Source of the DNA: JBBRHH01 sp963788015
Lineage (GTDB): Bacteria > Planctomycetota > Phycisphaerae > Tepidisphaerales > Tepidisphaeraceae
Direction of reading: 5' to 3'
DNA length: 64,000 nt
Assembly (NCBI GenBank): GCA_963788015.1
Contig: CAWBEY010000012.1
Location: forward strand, 2,170,001-2,234,000
Shown: piece after piece, positions 15,317 to 23,381 of the stretch
Layout: the number at the start of each line of letters is the position of its first letter
Position numbering within the stretch: the stretch's first letter is position 1
The notes under the pieces: generated by a model
What the model saw: the letters and a program-made list of their open reading frames with translations, nothing else
What the model was told of the DNA's origin: nothing
The model's database searches: none
Made by a program: the position numbers and the translations under genes

Positions 15317-16933
15317 TTATGCTTCGGCTTGTTCGGGGTCGGTGGTGGTGATGCCTAGTTCTTCTTCGGAGATGTGGGATTCTTTTAAGTCGCCGGGTTG
15401 ATCTCGGCAGGTTTGGGGGCGGGTGGGGGTTTTTGGGGGGTGGTTGGGTTGGGTGAGCGTGGGGGCGGTGAGGAGGGCAGTGCGTTCGGATTCTTTTTTG
15501 GGGTCGCCTGAGCCGGCGAGCTTGGAGCGTTCGTGGGTGGCGGCGTTTCGGCCGTCGGTGGTGCTTTCGTATTTGATGCCGATGGTGCTTTCGGGCTCGC
15601 CCAGGAGGAGGCGGTTGACGAGTTCGACGCCCTGCATGAGGGTGTGATCGGTGTTGGAGACTTCGTACTTCCACATGCCGAATCGGCCTCGGCTGTAGAT
15701 GCCGTGCTGTTCGAGGAAGGGGATCGCCTGGGCAAGGATGGCGTCGCGCTCGACGCTGGGGGTGGGGTAGCTGTATTTGGCGTGATAGGTCCAGGTGCTG
15801 ACGATATCCTTGCGGTCAGCCTCGGTGATCATGCCGGCGTTGATGAGGCCCTGGATGGTGTCTTCGACGATCGTGTCGCCATTGACGGGTTTGAACTCGC
15901 TGTAGCTGGTTTCGCAGAGCAGGGAGTAATGGGTGTCCTTGTCGGGGGTCATGTAGGGCGAATAATTGGACAGGTAGGTGACGCGGTAGAAGGGGCAGTT
16001 GTCTTCGGGGAAATACATCCAGCTCTTGGTGGAGGGGCAGGGCTGCTTGATGCCGATGCCGACCATGTAGCCGCCGGAGTGGCGGAGGCTGGCGGTGGAT
16101 TTTTTGATGGCGCGGGGGACTTCGCCGTTGAGAACGTCGTTGCAGAGGACGTCGAGGGGCATGGCGGTGACGAGGATGTCGTACTTGACGATTTCGCCGT
16201 CGCTGAAGCGGACTTCCTTTTTGAGGAGGTTGATGAAGTCGACGGATTTGTTGAGGGTGAATGGCCGGCGAGGGGCTTGCCGAAGCGGCGGTAGAATTCG
16301 CCGGTGCCGCCGAAGAGGGGGAACTTGAACTGGTTGTTGGGGCCCCAGCCGAAATCGTCGGTGCCCAGGACGACGTTCTTGATGGCGCGGTCGACGTCGA
16401 GCACGGCGACGCGTTCGCCGATCCATTCTTTGTTCATCAACTCGGCGGGATGGGCCCAGACTTTGAAGTTGTAGGGGAGCATGAAGTGTTTGGCGATGCC
16501 TTCGCCGAAGACTTTGTCGATGAACTCCCGAAAGTTTCTGGCGGACTTGTGGTCGCCCTTGGACTGGGCTTTGACGAGGCCGGTGAGGCATTCGTAGGTG
16601 ACTTCCTTGGGGAGGTGGCGGATGTTGTTCTGGAAGGGGTAGGGCACCCAGCTATTGAACATGCGGACCCAGCATTCGCGGTTGTTGAGCTGGAAGTCGC
16701 TGCCCATGAGCTCGTCGAAGCATCGGTCGTAGTACTTGTAGTGGGAGAACATGACGTGGCCGCCGATGTCCCAGGTGAAGCCGGCGGGGTCGGTGAAGCT
16801 GGAGGCAAGGCCGCCGAGGTGGCTGGAGGCGCTCGTACATGTGGAAGTTTTTGTAGCCGAGCTGCTTGAGGCGATAAGCGGCGCCCAGGCCCGTGGGGCC
16901 GGCTCCGATGATGACTATTTTCTTTTCGTCCAT
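15317..16933 (-). CDS. FAD-dependent amine oxidase / UDP-galactopyranose mutase-like protein, two frameshifts
   Basis: Starts MDEKKIVIIGAGPTGLGAAY, a dinucleotide-binding GxGxxG motif, then YKNFHMYE. The frame breaks near 16830 and resumes with SSHLGGLASSFTDPAGFTWD and IGGHVMFSHYKYYD, the GG-containing second FAD motif of this family. A second break near 16265 (one T missing in CATTCACC) separates EFYRRFGKPL from TLNKSVDFINLLKKEVRFSD. The C-terminal FAD motif region QGVELVNRLLLGEP is followed by a proline- and charge-rich tail. It lies downstream of a glycosyltransferase gene on the same strand, so a role in sugar-nucleotide or envelope polysaccharide metabolism is likely. Confidence 0.82.
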
Positions 16934-17009
16934 GGCGACATCTCCAGTCGGAATTCCAACATTTGTGGGCCGGGAAACAAAAGCCGGCCTCATCGGCGAT
17001 AACTCCTCC

Positions 17010-18414
17010 TCAAGAGCCCTGGGTTGCCTGATAGGTGTAGGACAACGTGGACTCTTCGATTGGTTTGGGCTTCCTGGTCGAGGGTCGGTCGGGGTTGCCG
17101 ATTGCCTCACGAATTAAATCCTGCATCGTCTTAACTGTGTTCTCCCAGCTGTTTTGCTTAGCAAGCTCGATGCCGCGCTTGACGCGCTCGGGGTCGGGGG
17201 TTTTCAGAACAAAATCGACCTTGGCGGCGAACTCCTGGGCGTTGTTTTTCACGATGTGGACCAGGTCGCTGTACTGGCGCACGACATCTTTGACGGGGGT
17301 GCTGATGACGGGGCGGCCGGTGGCGAGGTATTCGAGGGCCTTGGTGGGGTTGATGTATTCGGTGGCTTTGTTGAGTGGCGAAGGGCATGATGCAGACGTC
17401 GTAGGCGCGGCAGTAGTTGGGGAGGACCTGGTATTCGCGCTGGCCTAGCCAGAAGAGGTTTGGGGAGTAGGGGAGCAGATTGGGATCGACCTTGACGACG
17501 GGGCCGACCATGGCGATGGACCAGGTTGGCATGAGGCGGGCGATTTCGCCGACGAGGGCATAGTCGACGCGTTCGTCGACGACGCCGAACCAGCCGAGGA
17601 TGGGACGGCCGGCGAAGTCGATGTCAGCGGGGATGATGGTGTTGGGATCCTGGGCTTTGGAGAAGTGTTCGTACTCGACGCCGCAGCCGAAGAAGTGGAC
17701 GTTGTTGTGTCGCTCTTTTTTCTTCAGGGACAGTTCCATGCCGCCGGCGAAGACGATGTCGGCGTGCTGCATGAGGCGTGATTCGTTGTCGATGAGGCTT
17801 TTGGGGCGCCGGTGAACTGGGAGAGTTCGTCCATGGAGTCGTAGACGATGCCGCGATTTTCGAAGTAGCCCAGGGACCAGGAGGCGTCCATGGGGCTGTA
17901 GTACCAGAGGAGGGGAAGATCGAATGCGCCTGCCGGATTCGTTCATGTCGCGAATGGATTGGTGGGCGAGCTCGCGTAGTTTGGAAGGGAGTTTGGGGTC
18001 GTGATTCCATGCGAGTGGAAAGTGGGGACAGGAGACGACGACGTTGGGCATGACGCGGTGAAGCTGGGTGTAAGGCTCGTCGCCTTCTTTCAGGTCGAAC
18101 ATGGGCTCTTCGATGAAGAGGACGACGTGCTTGCGGGCGAAGCGGGAGAGGAACTGCTGGGGGCGCTGCCAGACGAAGCCCCAGCGCAGATGGCTGAAGA
18201 CGACGATGCCGTAGCGGTCGGTGGATTTGACTTCGATGTTGCGGGTGCGCCGCTGGCGTCGGAGGCAGAGGCGGTTGGCAACGGCAGGCTCGGCGGCGGC
18301 GCCGGGGCGGGATCGACGCCGCGCGGAGGGAGGCGGATTTTTCGGCGAGAGCGTGCCGTTGCCGTTGCCGTTGCCGCTGCCGTTTCCATTGCCGTTGGAT
18401 TTTTTGGATGAGGG
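17010..18414 (-). CDS. glycosyltransferase (GT1/GT4-like), several frameshifts, probably C-terminal half of a fusion
   Basis: Opens YGIVVFSHLRWGFVWQRPQQ with FLSRFARKHVVLFIEEP, the typical start of a planctomycete glycosyltransferase family, then DASWSLGYFENRGIVYDSMD, MQHADIVFAGGMELSLKKKE, FAGRPILGWFGVVDERVDYA, LGQREYQVLPNYCRAYDVCI and a C-terminal donor-binding part ending ENTVKTMQDLIREAI. Pieces lie in different frames with breaks near 17930, 17810 and 17375. No ATG, GTG or TTG start with a ribosome site precedes the domain; the frame instead runs back through a glycine-asparagine linker (18345-18400) into the glycosidase gene. It is therefore probably the C-terminal domain of that protein. 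Confidence 0.75.
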
Positions 18415-19849
18415 GGTGGCGTGGCGGGAAGGTCGATGAGGCGCGGGGCGGCGGTTGCGGTTTGGGTTTCGAGATCGAAGTCGACGCCGATCGGGGGGCC
18501 CTGGTCTTCGGTGTTGGAGGGCTGAACCAGGTGTTCGAGCTTGCCGACGCGCTGGTCGCCGGCGGCGATGGTGTCGCGCATGAATTTGACCAGCGGGGTG
18601 GCGACGCGCTGGAGGGTGCCGTCGGGGAGGCGTTTGAGGTTGAAGAGGCCGACTTCGTGGATCTTGCCGATGCGGTGGGTGAGTGCGCCGTCCCAATCGA
18701 GTTGATCGACCAGCGGCCACCAGATGTAGCCGAGCATGGGGATGCCTTCAGCGCGAAGGCGGCGGCAATCTTCGACGGTGGATTCGAGCCAGATCTCGCG
18801 GTTGATGGCTTGGCCTTCGATGGAAGTTTCGGTGAGCATCATCGGCAGGGCGTAGCGGTTGTAGTAGGCCTGGGCGATGCCGTAGAGGCCGACGGGATTG
18901 TCGGCGCGGTGCTGGCGGACGTCGCCGTTGACGGACTCGAGTTGCCAATCGCTGTGGGGGTAGTAGTCGAGGCCCAGGACGTCGGGGGATTGGGGATGGG
19001 TGCGGAACCATTCGAGGTCGAGATCGCTGAGGCCGTAGTGCGTGAGCCAGGGGTAGAGGGGATGATGGGCATCGACGCGGCCGGTGAGGAGGTCCATGAC
19101 CAGGAAGCGGCGGAGGTTGCGGCGGCGGACTTCGGTTTGGAGGGAATCGACGCGGGTTTTGTAATTTTCGACGGCGTCGCAGAGGAGGACGGTGGCTTCG
19201 GGCATGGCAGCGCGGATGGCCTTGATGCCGCGTGAGACGGCCTGGACGATGCGGCTGACGACGGGCATGTAGCCGCGCCACTTGCGGCTGTGCGGAGGCC
19301 AGAAGCCGAAATCGCCTGAGAAGAGGGCGCTGACGAGCGGCTCGTTAAAGGGGCACCAGATGCGAACGGAGTCGCGATAGCGATTGACGATGGCGGTGCT
19401 GAAGCGTTCGAGGGCTTCGGGGAATTCGGGATCGCCGACGGCTTGTTTTAGCCAGAGGGGCGTGCCGAAATGCATGACGTCGATCATGGGTTCGAGGCCG
19501 AGGTTTTTCATTTCGGCGATGCGTTCATCGGAGAAGGAGAAGTCGAAATGGCCGGGCTGGGGCTCGAGGAGATGCCAGGGGAAGGCGTAGCGGAGATGGG
19601 TGATGCCAAGTTCTTCGCGGGCGCGGCGGAGATCGTCGCGCCAGAAGCGGTTGTGCTGGGTCCATTGGAACTGGTCGACGTCGAGGTGTGGGAGGAACGA
19701 GCACTCGACGCCCGCGCCCAGGCGAAGGTTTTGAAGGGGAGGGCATCGATGGAGGCGGCGGCGACGGCGCTTTCGAGAGCACTGTTGGACGCCACTGCGT
19801 CGGACGCGGCGGCATTTTCTTTTTCGAGGATTGATGTATTTGTGCGCAT
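18415..19849 (-). CDS. GH1-like beta-glycosidase, frameshifted, probably fused to glycosyltransferase
   Basis: Start MRTNTSILEKENAAASDAVA. After ALPFK the frame must shift (one A missing from AAAA near 19725) to continue LRLGAGVECSFLPHLDVDQF. The family 1-like barrel follows, with acid/base Glu in IWCPFNEPLVS and probable nucleophile Glu in MMLTETSIEG, plus VLGLDYYPHSDW and LGYIWWPLVDQLDWDGAL. The end DLPATPPPHPK meets an A6 run at about 18410; one added A leads into KSNGNGNGSGNGNGNGTLS and then the glycosyltransferase. No signal peptide is seen, so it is probably cytoplasmic. Confidence 0.8.
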
Positions 19850-20564
19850 AGCGTCTCCCGTTCACAAGTTCCACTCGTGGTCAGATCAGAAGGTCGGCCC
19901 GGTTGTAAAAGTCAGGCAGCCTGCGAGGCAGACTGTTTTCGCTTCTGTGAAACGACAGAAGCGGATGGTGGCGTAGGCCACTCAGGTCGCCCGATGGGCG
20001 ATGGTATGGCGGCCGCTAACGGCCACAGGAAAATTGCTTCAAACGGCTGTCGATGTAGCGTGTCCAATCTGTAGGGAATGCTTGTGCAGGATGCGATGAA
20101 GCGACGGCCTGAACTTCGACTTTTCCGGCTTGGAGCGTGAGTCCTGATTTTTGATCAAAAGAGGTGCCCGCGCGAGGGGTATTGCTACTGTTGGACGATT
20201 CATGATTCATGGCGATTTACCCGGCTAAATTGTTCTTGCCCGAACGTGCAATTGGGCCGGACGCGTACCATTGACTCCCATGGCCTCAGATTGCGTTTTG
20301 CCACACTGGCTTTGGTTTTCAAAAGGATGCAGAGCAAAGATCGTGCCTTAGTGAGCGGGCTGGGTCAAGCATTGGCTGGGAGGATAGAGAATCCCTGTCG
20401 AAAAGCGGGGGAGGTTTTACAATGGATGAGAGCCAGGTTCGAAATACCTGAGGAGGGTGTGTGGCTGTGATGGACAATGTGTCTGTTGTTAGACACGCTG
20501 ACGGGGGCGCTTGGCCGCTTGCTTTGCGGGGAGCGGGCGGACTGCAAGTATATGATCGTTCTCT
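19850..20564. other. intergenic stretch, one doubtful short frame
   Basis: No repeat, RNA gene or strong terminator is visible. A 64-residue minus-strand frame at 20016-20210 (MNHESSNSSNTPRAGTSFDQ) has an ordinary amino-acid mix but no ribosome site or recognised relatives; I do not count it as a gene. The 140 bp before the glycosidase start probably hold its promoter. Confidence 0.4.
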
Positions 20565-21368
20565 TCAATGTGCTGTTGAGAGCGACGCCTCCTGGTGCCT
20601 TTGGGCGGCTTGGGTGGTGGGGCTGTCGGCTTGTAGTTCTTCGACGAGTGTGGCCATGTTTTCGACCTCGACGCGGCGATTGACTACACGAACGTCGGGG
20701 CCGACGACGCGCTGCACGATGGGTTCGAAGGTGGAGCAGCCCTGGACGCGCAGGATTTCGGGGGCGACGCCGTGGGCGGTGAGATAGTCGGCGACCATCT
20801 GGGCGCGGCGGAGGGAGAGTTCCATTTTTTTGGTGGCGTCTGCGGGTTGGGGGAAATCGTCGAGGGAGGTGTGGCCTTTGACCTGGAAGATGGTGCGATG
20901 GCCGGTGACGGCGGTGGTGATTTCGTCGAGGATGTGGTGGGATTCGGGGCTGAGGGTGGCGTCGCCGGGGGCGAAGAGGACGCGGCTGCCGACGATGGCC
21001 TGCCGGCCTTTGCGGATGGTTTGGACTTCGGGGTCGGTGCCTTCGGGCTGAGGCTGATCGGGCTTGATCTTGCCGCCGTCGCCGGGGCCTTTGAGGGTTT
21101 TCATCTCTTCGAGCTTTTTGAGGATCATGTAGACGTCGACGGGGTCGTTGCTTTTGGGGTCGGGGAGATAGTCGAAGGCCGCGCGGATCTTGGCGACGAC
21201 TTCGAGCCATCGGGGATCGAGCATCTGCTCGGCCTTGGTGGGGGCGGGCTTGAGAACCCAGAGGATGACGAAGAATCCCATCATGAGCATGACGAGATCG
21301 GCAAAGGTGAAGATCCACTCGGGGCATTCTTCACATTCGGGGGTTTTGCATTTGCAGGGTTTGGACAT
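20565..21368 (-). CDS. MotB/OmpA-type protein with N-terminal cysteine cluster
   Basis: 267 residues. MSKPCKCKTPECEECPEW carries five cysteines before the single membrane helix TFADLVMLMMGFFVILWVL, whose Asp corresponds to the proton-relay Asp of MotB. After a variable linker the OmpA/MotB peptidoglycan-binding domain follows: VLFAPGDATLSPESHHILDE, VKGHTSLDDF, LSLRRAQMVADYLTAHGV, VVNRRVEV. It would anchor a proton-driven stator or a gliding/transport complex to the wall. The partner MotA/ExbB gene is upstream on the same strand, separated by the GxxExxY insertion. Confidence 0.85.
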   Translation of the reverse strand: MSKPCKCKTPECEECPEWIFTFADLVMLMMGFFVILWVLKPAPTKAEQMLDPRWLEVVAKIRAAFDYLPDPKSNDPVDVYMILKKLEEMKTLKGPGDGGKIKPDQPQPEGTDPEVQTIRKGRQAIVGSRVLFAPGDATLSPESHHILDEITTAVTGHRTIFQVKGHTSLDDFPQPADATKKMELSLRRAQMVADYLTAHGVAPEILRVQGCSTFEPIVQRVVGPDVRVVNRRVEVENMATLVEELQADSPTTQAAQRHQEASLSTAH

Positions 21369-21383
21369 TGACGATAACCGCGG

Positions 21384-21417
21384 ATTTTTTACCACGGAGA
21401 ACACGGAGGTCACGGAG
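21384..21417 (+). repeat. left inverted repeat of the GxxExxY element
   Basis: 34 bp with core TTTTTTACCACGGAGAACAC and two further CGGAG units. It ends directly at the stop codon (TTA on this strand) of the GxxExxY gene. It matches the inverted right repeat at 21807-21840 at 28 of 34 positions by my count, and the solo copies at 14.5-14.8 kb. Confidence 0.8.
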
Positions 21418-21789
21418 TTAAACGACGCGGCGTTTCAGGCCATCCATGAGGCGCTCGACGTTGAAGTTGATGAGGAGGCCGACGCGAATTTTGCTGAGTT
21501 TCAGGTAGGAGATGAGCTGGGCTTCATGGATGGCCAGCAGTTTTTCGATGGACTTTAGCTCGATGATTACTTTTTTCTCTACGACGACGTCTAATTTGTA
21601 GGCGCAGTCTAAAAAGAGCCCCTTGTATTCCAGCTTGAGTGGCACCTCCTGCTCGACGAGTAAGTCGCGAAGGCGCAGCTCATGGCAGAGGCAGGCTCGG
21701 TAGGCGGATTCGAGAAGTCCCTTGCCCAGATGTTTGTGGACTTCGATGGAGGCGCCGATGATCTTGTTGGTGAGCTCTTCTTCAATCAT
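21418..21789 (-). CDS. GxxExxY protein
   Basis: 123 residues. The defining motif is GLLESAY in KHLGKGLLESAYRACLCHEL; the rest (VEQEVPLKLEYKG, AYKLDVVVEKKVIIELKSIE, HEAQLISYLKLSKIRVGLLI, NFNVERLMDGLKR) is the complete family, which resembles the PD-(D/E)XK nuclease core (D in KLDVVV, E-x-K in IELKS). Family members occur in many copies in planctomycete, verrucomicrobial and related genomes; their function is unknown. Here the gene sits precisely between two inverted repeats and splits the motA-motB-like pair. Base composition is lower in GC than its neighbours, consistent with transfer. Confidence 0.92.
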   Translation of the reverse strand: MIEEELTNKIIGASIEVHKHLGKGLLESAYRACLCHELRLRDLLVEQEVPLKLEYKGLFLDCAYKLDVVVEKKVIIELKSIEKLLAIHEAQLISYLKLSKIRVGLLINFNVERLMDGLKRRVV

Positions 21790-21798
21790 GGATTCAAC

Positions 21799-22623
21799 TC
21801 AATTGTCTCCGGGAACTTCGTGTACTCCGTGGTGAAAAAGTCTTATGCGGCTTTGGCCAGGCTTGATTGTTGCTTGGAGCGACAGGAAGCTGAGGAGCTG
21901 CATTTCGACTACGCGGGGGTTGTTGCCGGCCTGGATGGAGAGGACGCCCTGGAGCATGATTTCTTTGGCGAAGGCTTCTTCGTGGGAGCGGAGGGCGAGT
22001 TTTTCGCTGATTGGGCCGGCGACGAGGTTTTGGAGCATGCAGCCGTAGAGGGTGCCGGTGAGGGCGATGGCGAGGGCCGAGCCGATGATTGCGGCGTCGC
22101 CGTCGAGGTGGCGGAACATGGCGACCTGGGCGATGAGCGTGGCCATGAGGCCAAAGCCGGGGCCGAACTTGGCGAGGGTGCCGAAGAAATGCTTGCCGTG
22201 CTTGTGACGTTCGACCATGGCGTCGATTTCGATGCGGAGGATGCGTTCGATGATTTCGGGGTCGGTGCCGTCGATGGTGAGTTGAAGGCCGCGACGGAGG
22301 AAGGCGTCGGGGGCTTCGCGTGCGACGGTTTCGAGGGCGAGGACGCCGTCGCGGCGGGCGGTTTCGGCGTATTGGACCATCTCCTTGATGACGTGCTCGA
22401 TGTGGGTTTCTTTGTTGAAGAGCCACTTTTTGAGGTAGTTGCCGGCGCCGGTGACGGTGTGGAGGGGCATGGAGAGCATGGCCGCCCCGGTCGCGCCGCC
22501 GAAGACAAGGAACATTTCGCTGGGTTTGACATAGGCGCCGATGGCTCCATGGGAGGCATGGAACATGGAGAAGACGACGGCGCCCCAGGCGAGGACGAAT
22601 CCAATGATGGTGGCCAGATCCAT
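21799..22623 (-). CDS. MotA/ExbB-type stator protein with repeat-encoded C-terminus
   Basis: 274 residues from MDLATIIGFVLAWGAVVFSM. Membrane helices at the start, LFKxxx-like cytoplasmic region (HVIKEMVQYAETARRDGVLA, LRRGLQLTIDGTDPEIIERI) and the conserved final helix pair (GTLAKFGPGFGLMATLIAQV, IIGSALAIALTGTLYGCMLQ) match MotA. MotA with MotB forms the proton channel of the flagellar motor or a related machine; no other flagellar gene is in the window. The C-terminal end runs into the inserted repeat, replacing the native terminus. Confidence 0.85.
   Translation of the reverse strand: MDLATIIGFVLAWGAVVFSMFHASHGAIGAYVKPSEMFLVFGGATGAAMLSMPLHTVTGAGNYLKKWLFNKETHIEHVIKEMVQYAETARRDGVLALETVAREAPDAFLRRGLQLTIDGTDPEIIERILRIEIDAMVERHKHGKHFFGTLAKFGPGFGLMATLIAQVAMFRHLDGDAAIIGSALAIALTGTLYGCMLQNLVAGPISEKLALRSHEEAFAKEIMLQGVLSIQAGNNPRVVEMQLLSFLSLQATIKPGQSRIRLFHHGVHEVPGDN
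21807..21840 (-). repeat. right inverted repeat of the GxxExxY element
   Basis: On the minus strand it reads CTTTTTCACCACGGAGTACA followed by CGAAG and CGGAG, 18 bp before the GxxExxY start codon. The upstream MotA-like frame reads through it, so the last about 13 residues of that protein (LFHHGVHEVPGDN) are encoded by the repeat. Confidence 0.8.
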
Positions 22624-22780
22624 GGGGGTACAAGCTCCGGTTCTGAGGCACGCGAGTGGCGCAACGGCCGCGCGAGCAGGGTGACTCATCTTTCTTTTCG
22701 GCAGGGGAGGGGGGTTGGAATGAGAGATTATCGGGCGTTTGGAGTCGACACGCTGAGGAGAGGCAGGGTATATTACAAAC

Positions 22781-23152
22781 ATGCTTTCACAGGCGTCCGC
22801 ATTAGAACGAATTATTCGGCCCGGCCAAGGCACGCTCTCTGCGGACTTGGCGAGTTACATCCTGGAACTCGATTTTACAGCTGAGGACCACGCGCGGTAT
22901 GAGGTTTTGTCAGCCAAGGTTCAAGATGGCGTGCTAACGGACGACGAAAAAGCGGAGTTGGATGATTTGCTCACCGCCAACGATGTTTTGACGATCCTCC
23001 ATGCAAAGGCGCGGCACGTCTTTGAAACGTCAAAACCCGGCTGCGTGATCCATGGACAAGTGGCTCGAAGAGCACGTTCGTCGCTTGGCCGACAATCGCT
23101 GCGAGTACTGCCGTATTCCGTCTGCCGCCGGCCGCTTCCGCCATGTGCTTGA
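22781..23152 (+). CDS. small helical partner protein of an HNH nuclease gene
   Basis: Begins MLSQASALERIIRPGQGTLS and continues ASYILELDFTAEDHARYEVL, QDGVLTDDEKAELDDLLTAN and LHAKARHVFETSK. This is the small acidic helical protein that commonly precedes short HNH endonuclease genes in environmental bacteria; function unknown. The last about 38 residues of the open frame overlap the next gene and are implausible. Removing one A from TCAAAACCCG would give a natural end NPAA at a TGA just before the HNH start, so a frameshift near 23035 is likely. Confidence 0.6.
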   Translation: MLSQASALERIIRPGQGTLSADLASYILELDFTAEDHARYEVLSAKVQDGVLTDDEKAELDDLLTANDVLTILHAKARHVFETSKPGCVIHGQVARRARSSLGRQSLRVLPYSVCRRPLPPCA

Positions 23153-23375
23153 TCACGTCATCGCCCGCTATCACGGCGGCGGGTCTGTCCTGGATAATCT
23201 TGCCCTCTGCTGCGCCCGCTGTAACGAATTCAAAGGTTCAAATATTGCCGGCATTGATTCGATACCGGGTCTTTGTCTCGGCTCTATCACCCTCGCCGGG
23301 ATCGTTGGCTCGAACACTTTCCTGCCACTCCGCGTGAGAGCGCGCAAGGCGCTGATGGAAGCAGAAGAGATGTGA
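23052..23375 (+). CDS. HNH endonuclease, degenerate
   Basis: The N-terminal part is a normal HNH nuclease: CEYCRIPS, RHVLDHVIARYHGGGSVLDN and LALCCARCNEFKGSNIAGID, with two CxxC zinc pairs and the DHxxxR motif. After SIPG the expected RLYHPRRDRWLEHF is found in another frame at about 23273-23320, and the usual following 30 residues are missing; the family's tail (RVRARKALMEAEEM) then ends the original frame at 23375. So there is a frameshift plus an internal deletion. The gene is probably a decaying solitary nuclease rather than an active one. Confidence 0.65.
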   Translation: MDKWLEEHVRRLADNRCEYCRIPSAAGRFRHVLDHVIARYHGGGSVLDNLALCCARCNEFKGSNIAGIDSIPGLCLGSITLAGIVGSNTFLPLRVRARKALMEAEEM

Positions 23376-23381
23376 CGCGTT

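Noticed and set aside
18345..18400. Microsatellite in the GGC-AAT/GTTGCC region
   Set aside because: It encodes a glycine-asparagine linker in the frame shared with the glycosyltransferase, so a protein linker is the better explanation.
20016..20210. 64-residue hypothetical gene
   Set aside because: No ribosome site, no family, no operon context; composition alone is not enough.
21682..22884. 400-residue plus-strand frame opposite the MotA gene
   Set aside because: Acidic and glycine-rich throughout, a mirror of codon bias in the MotA gene; no domain and no ribosome site.
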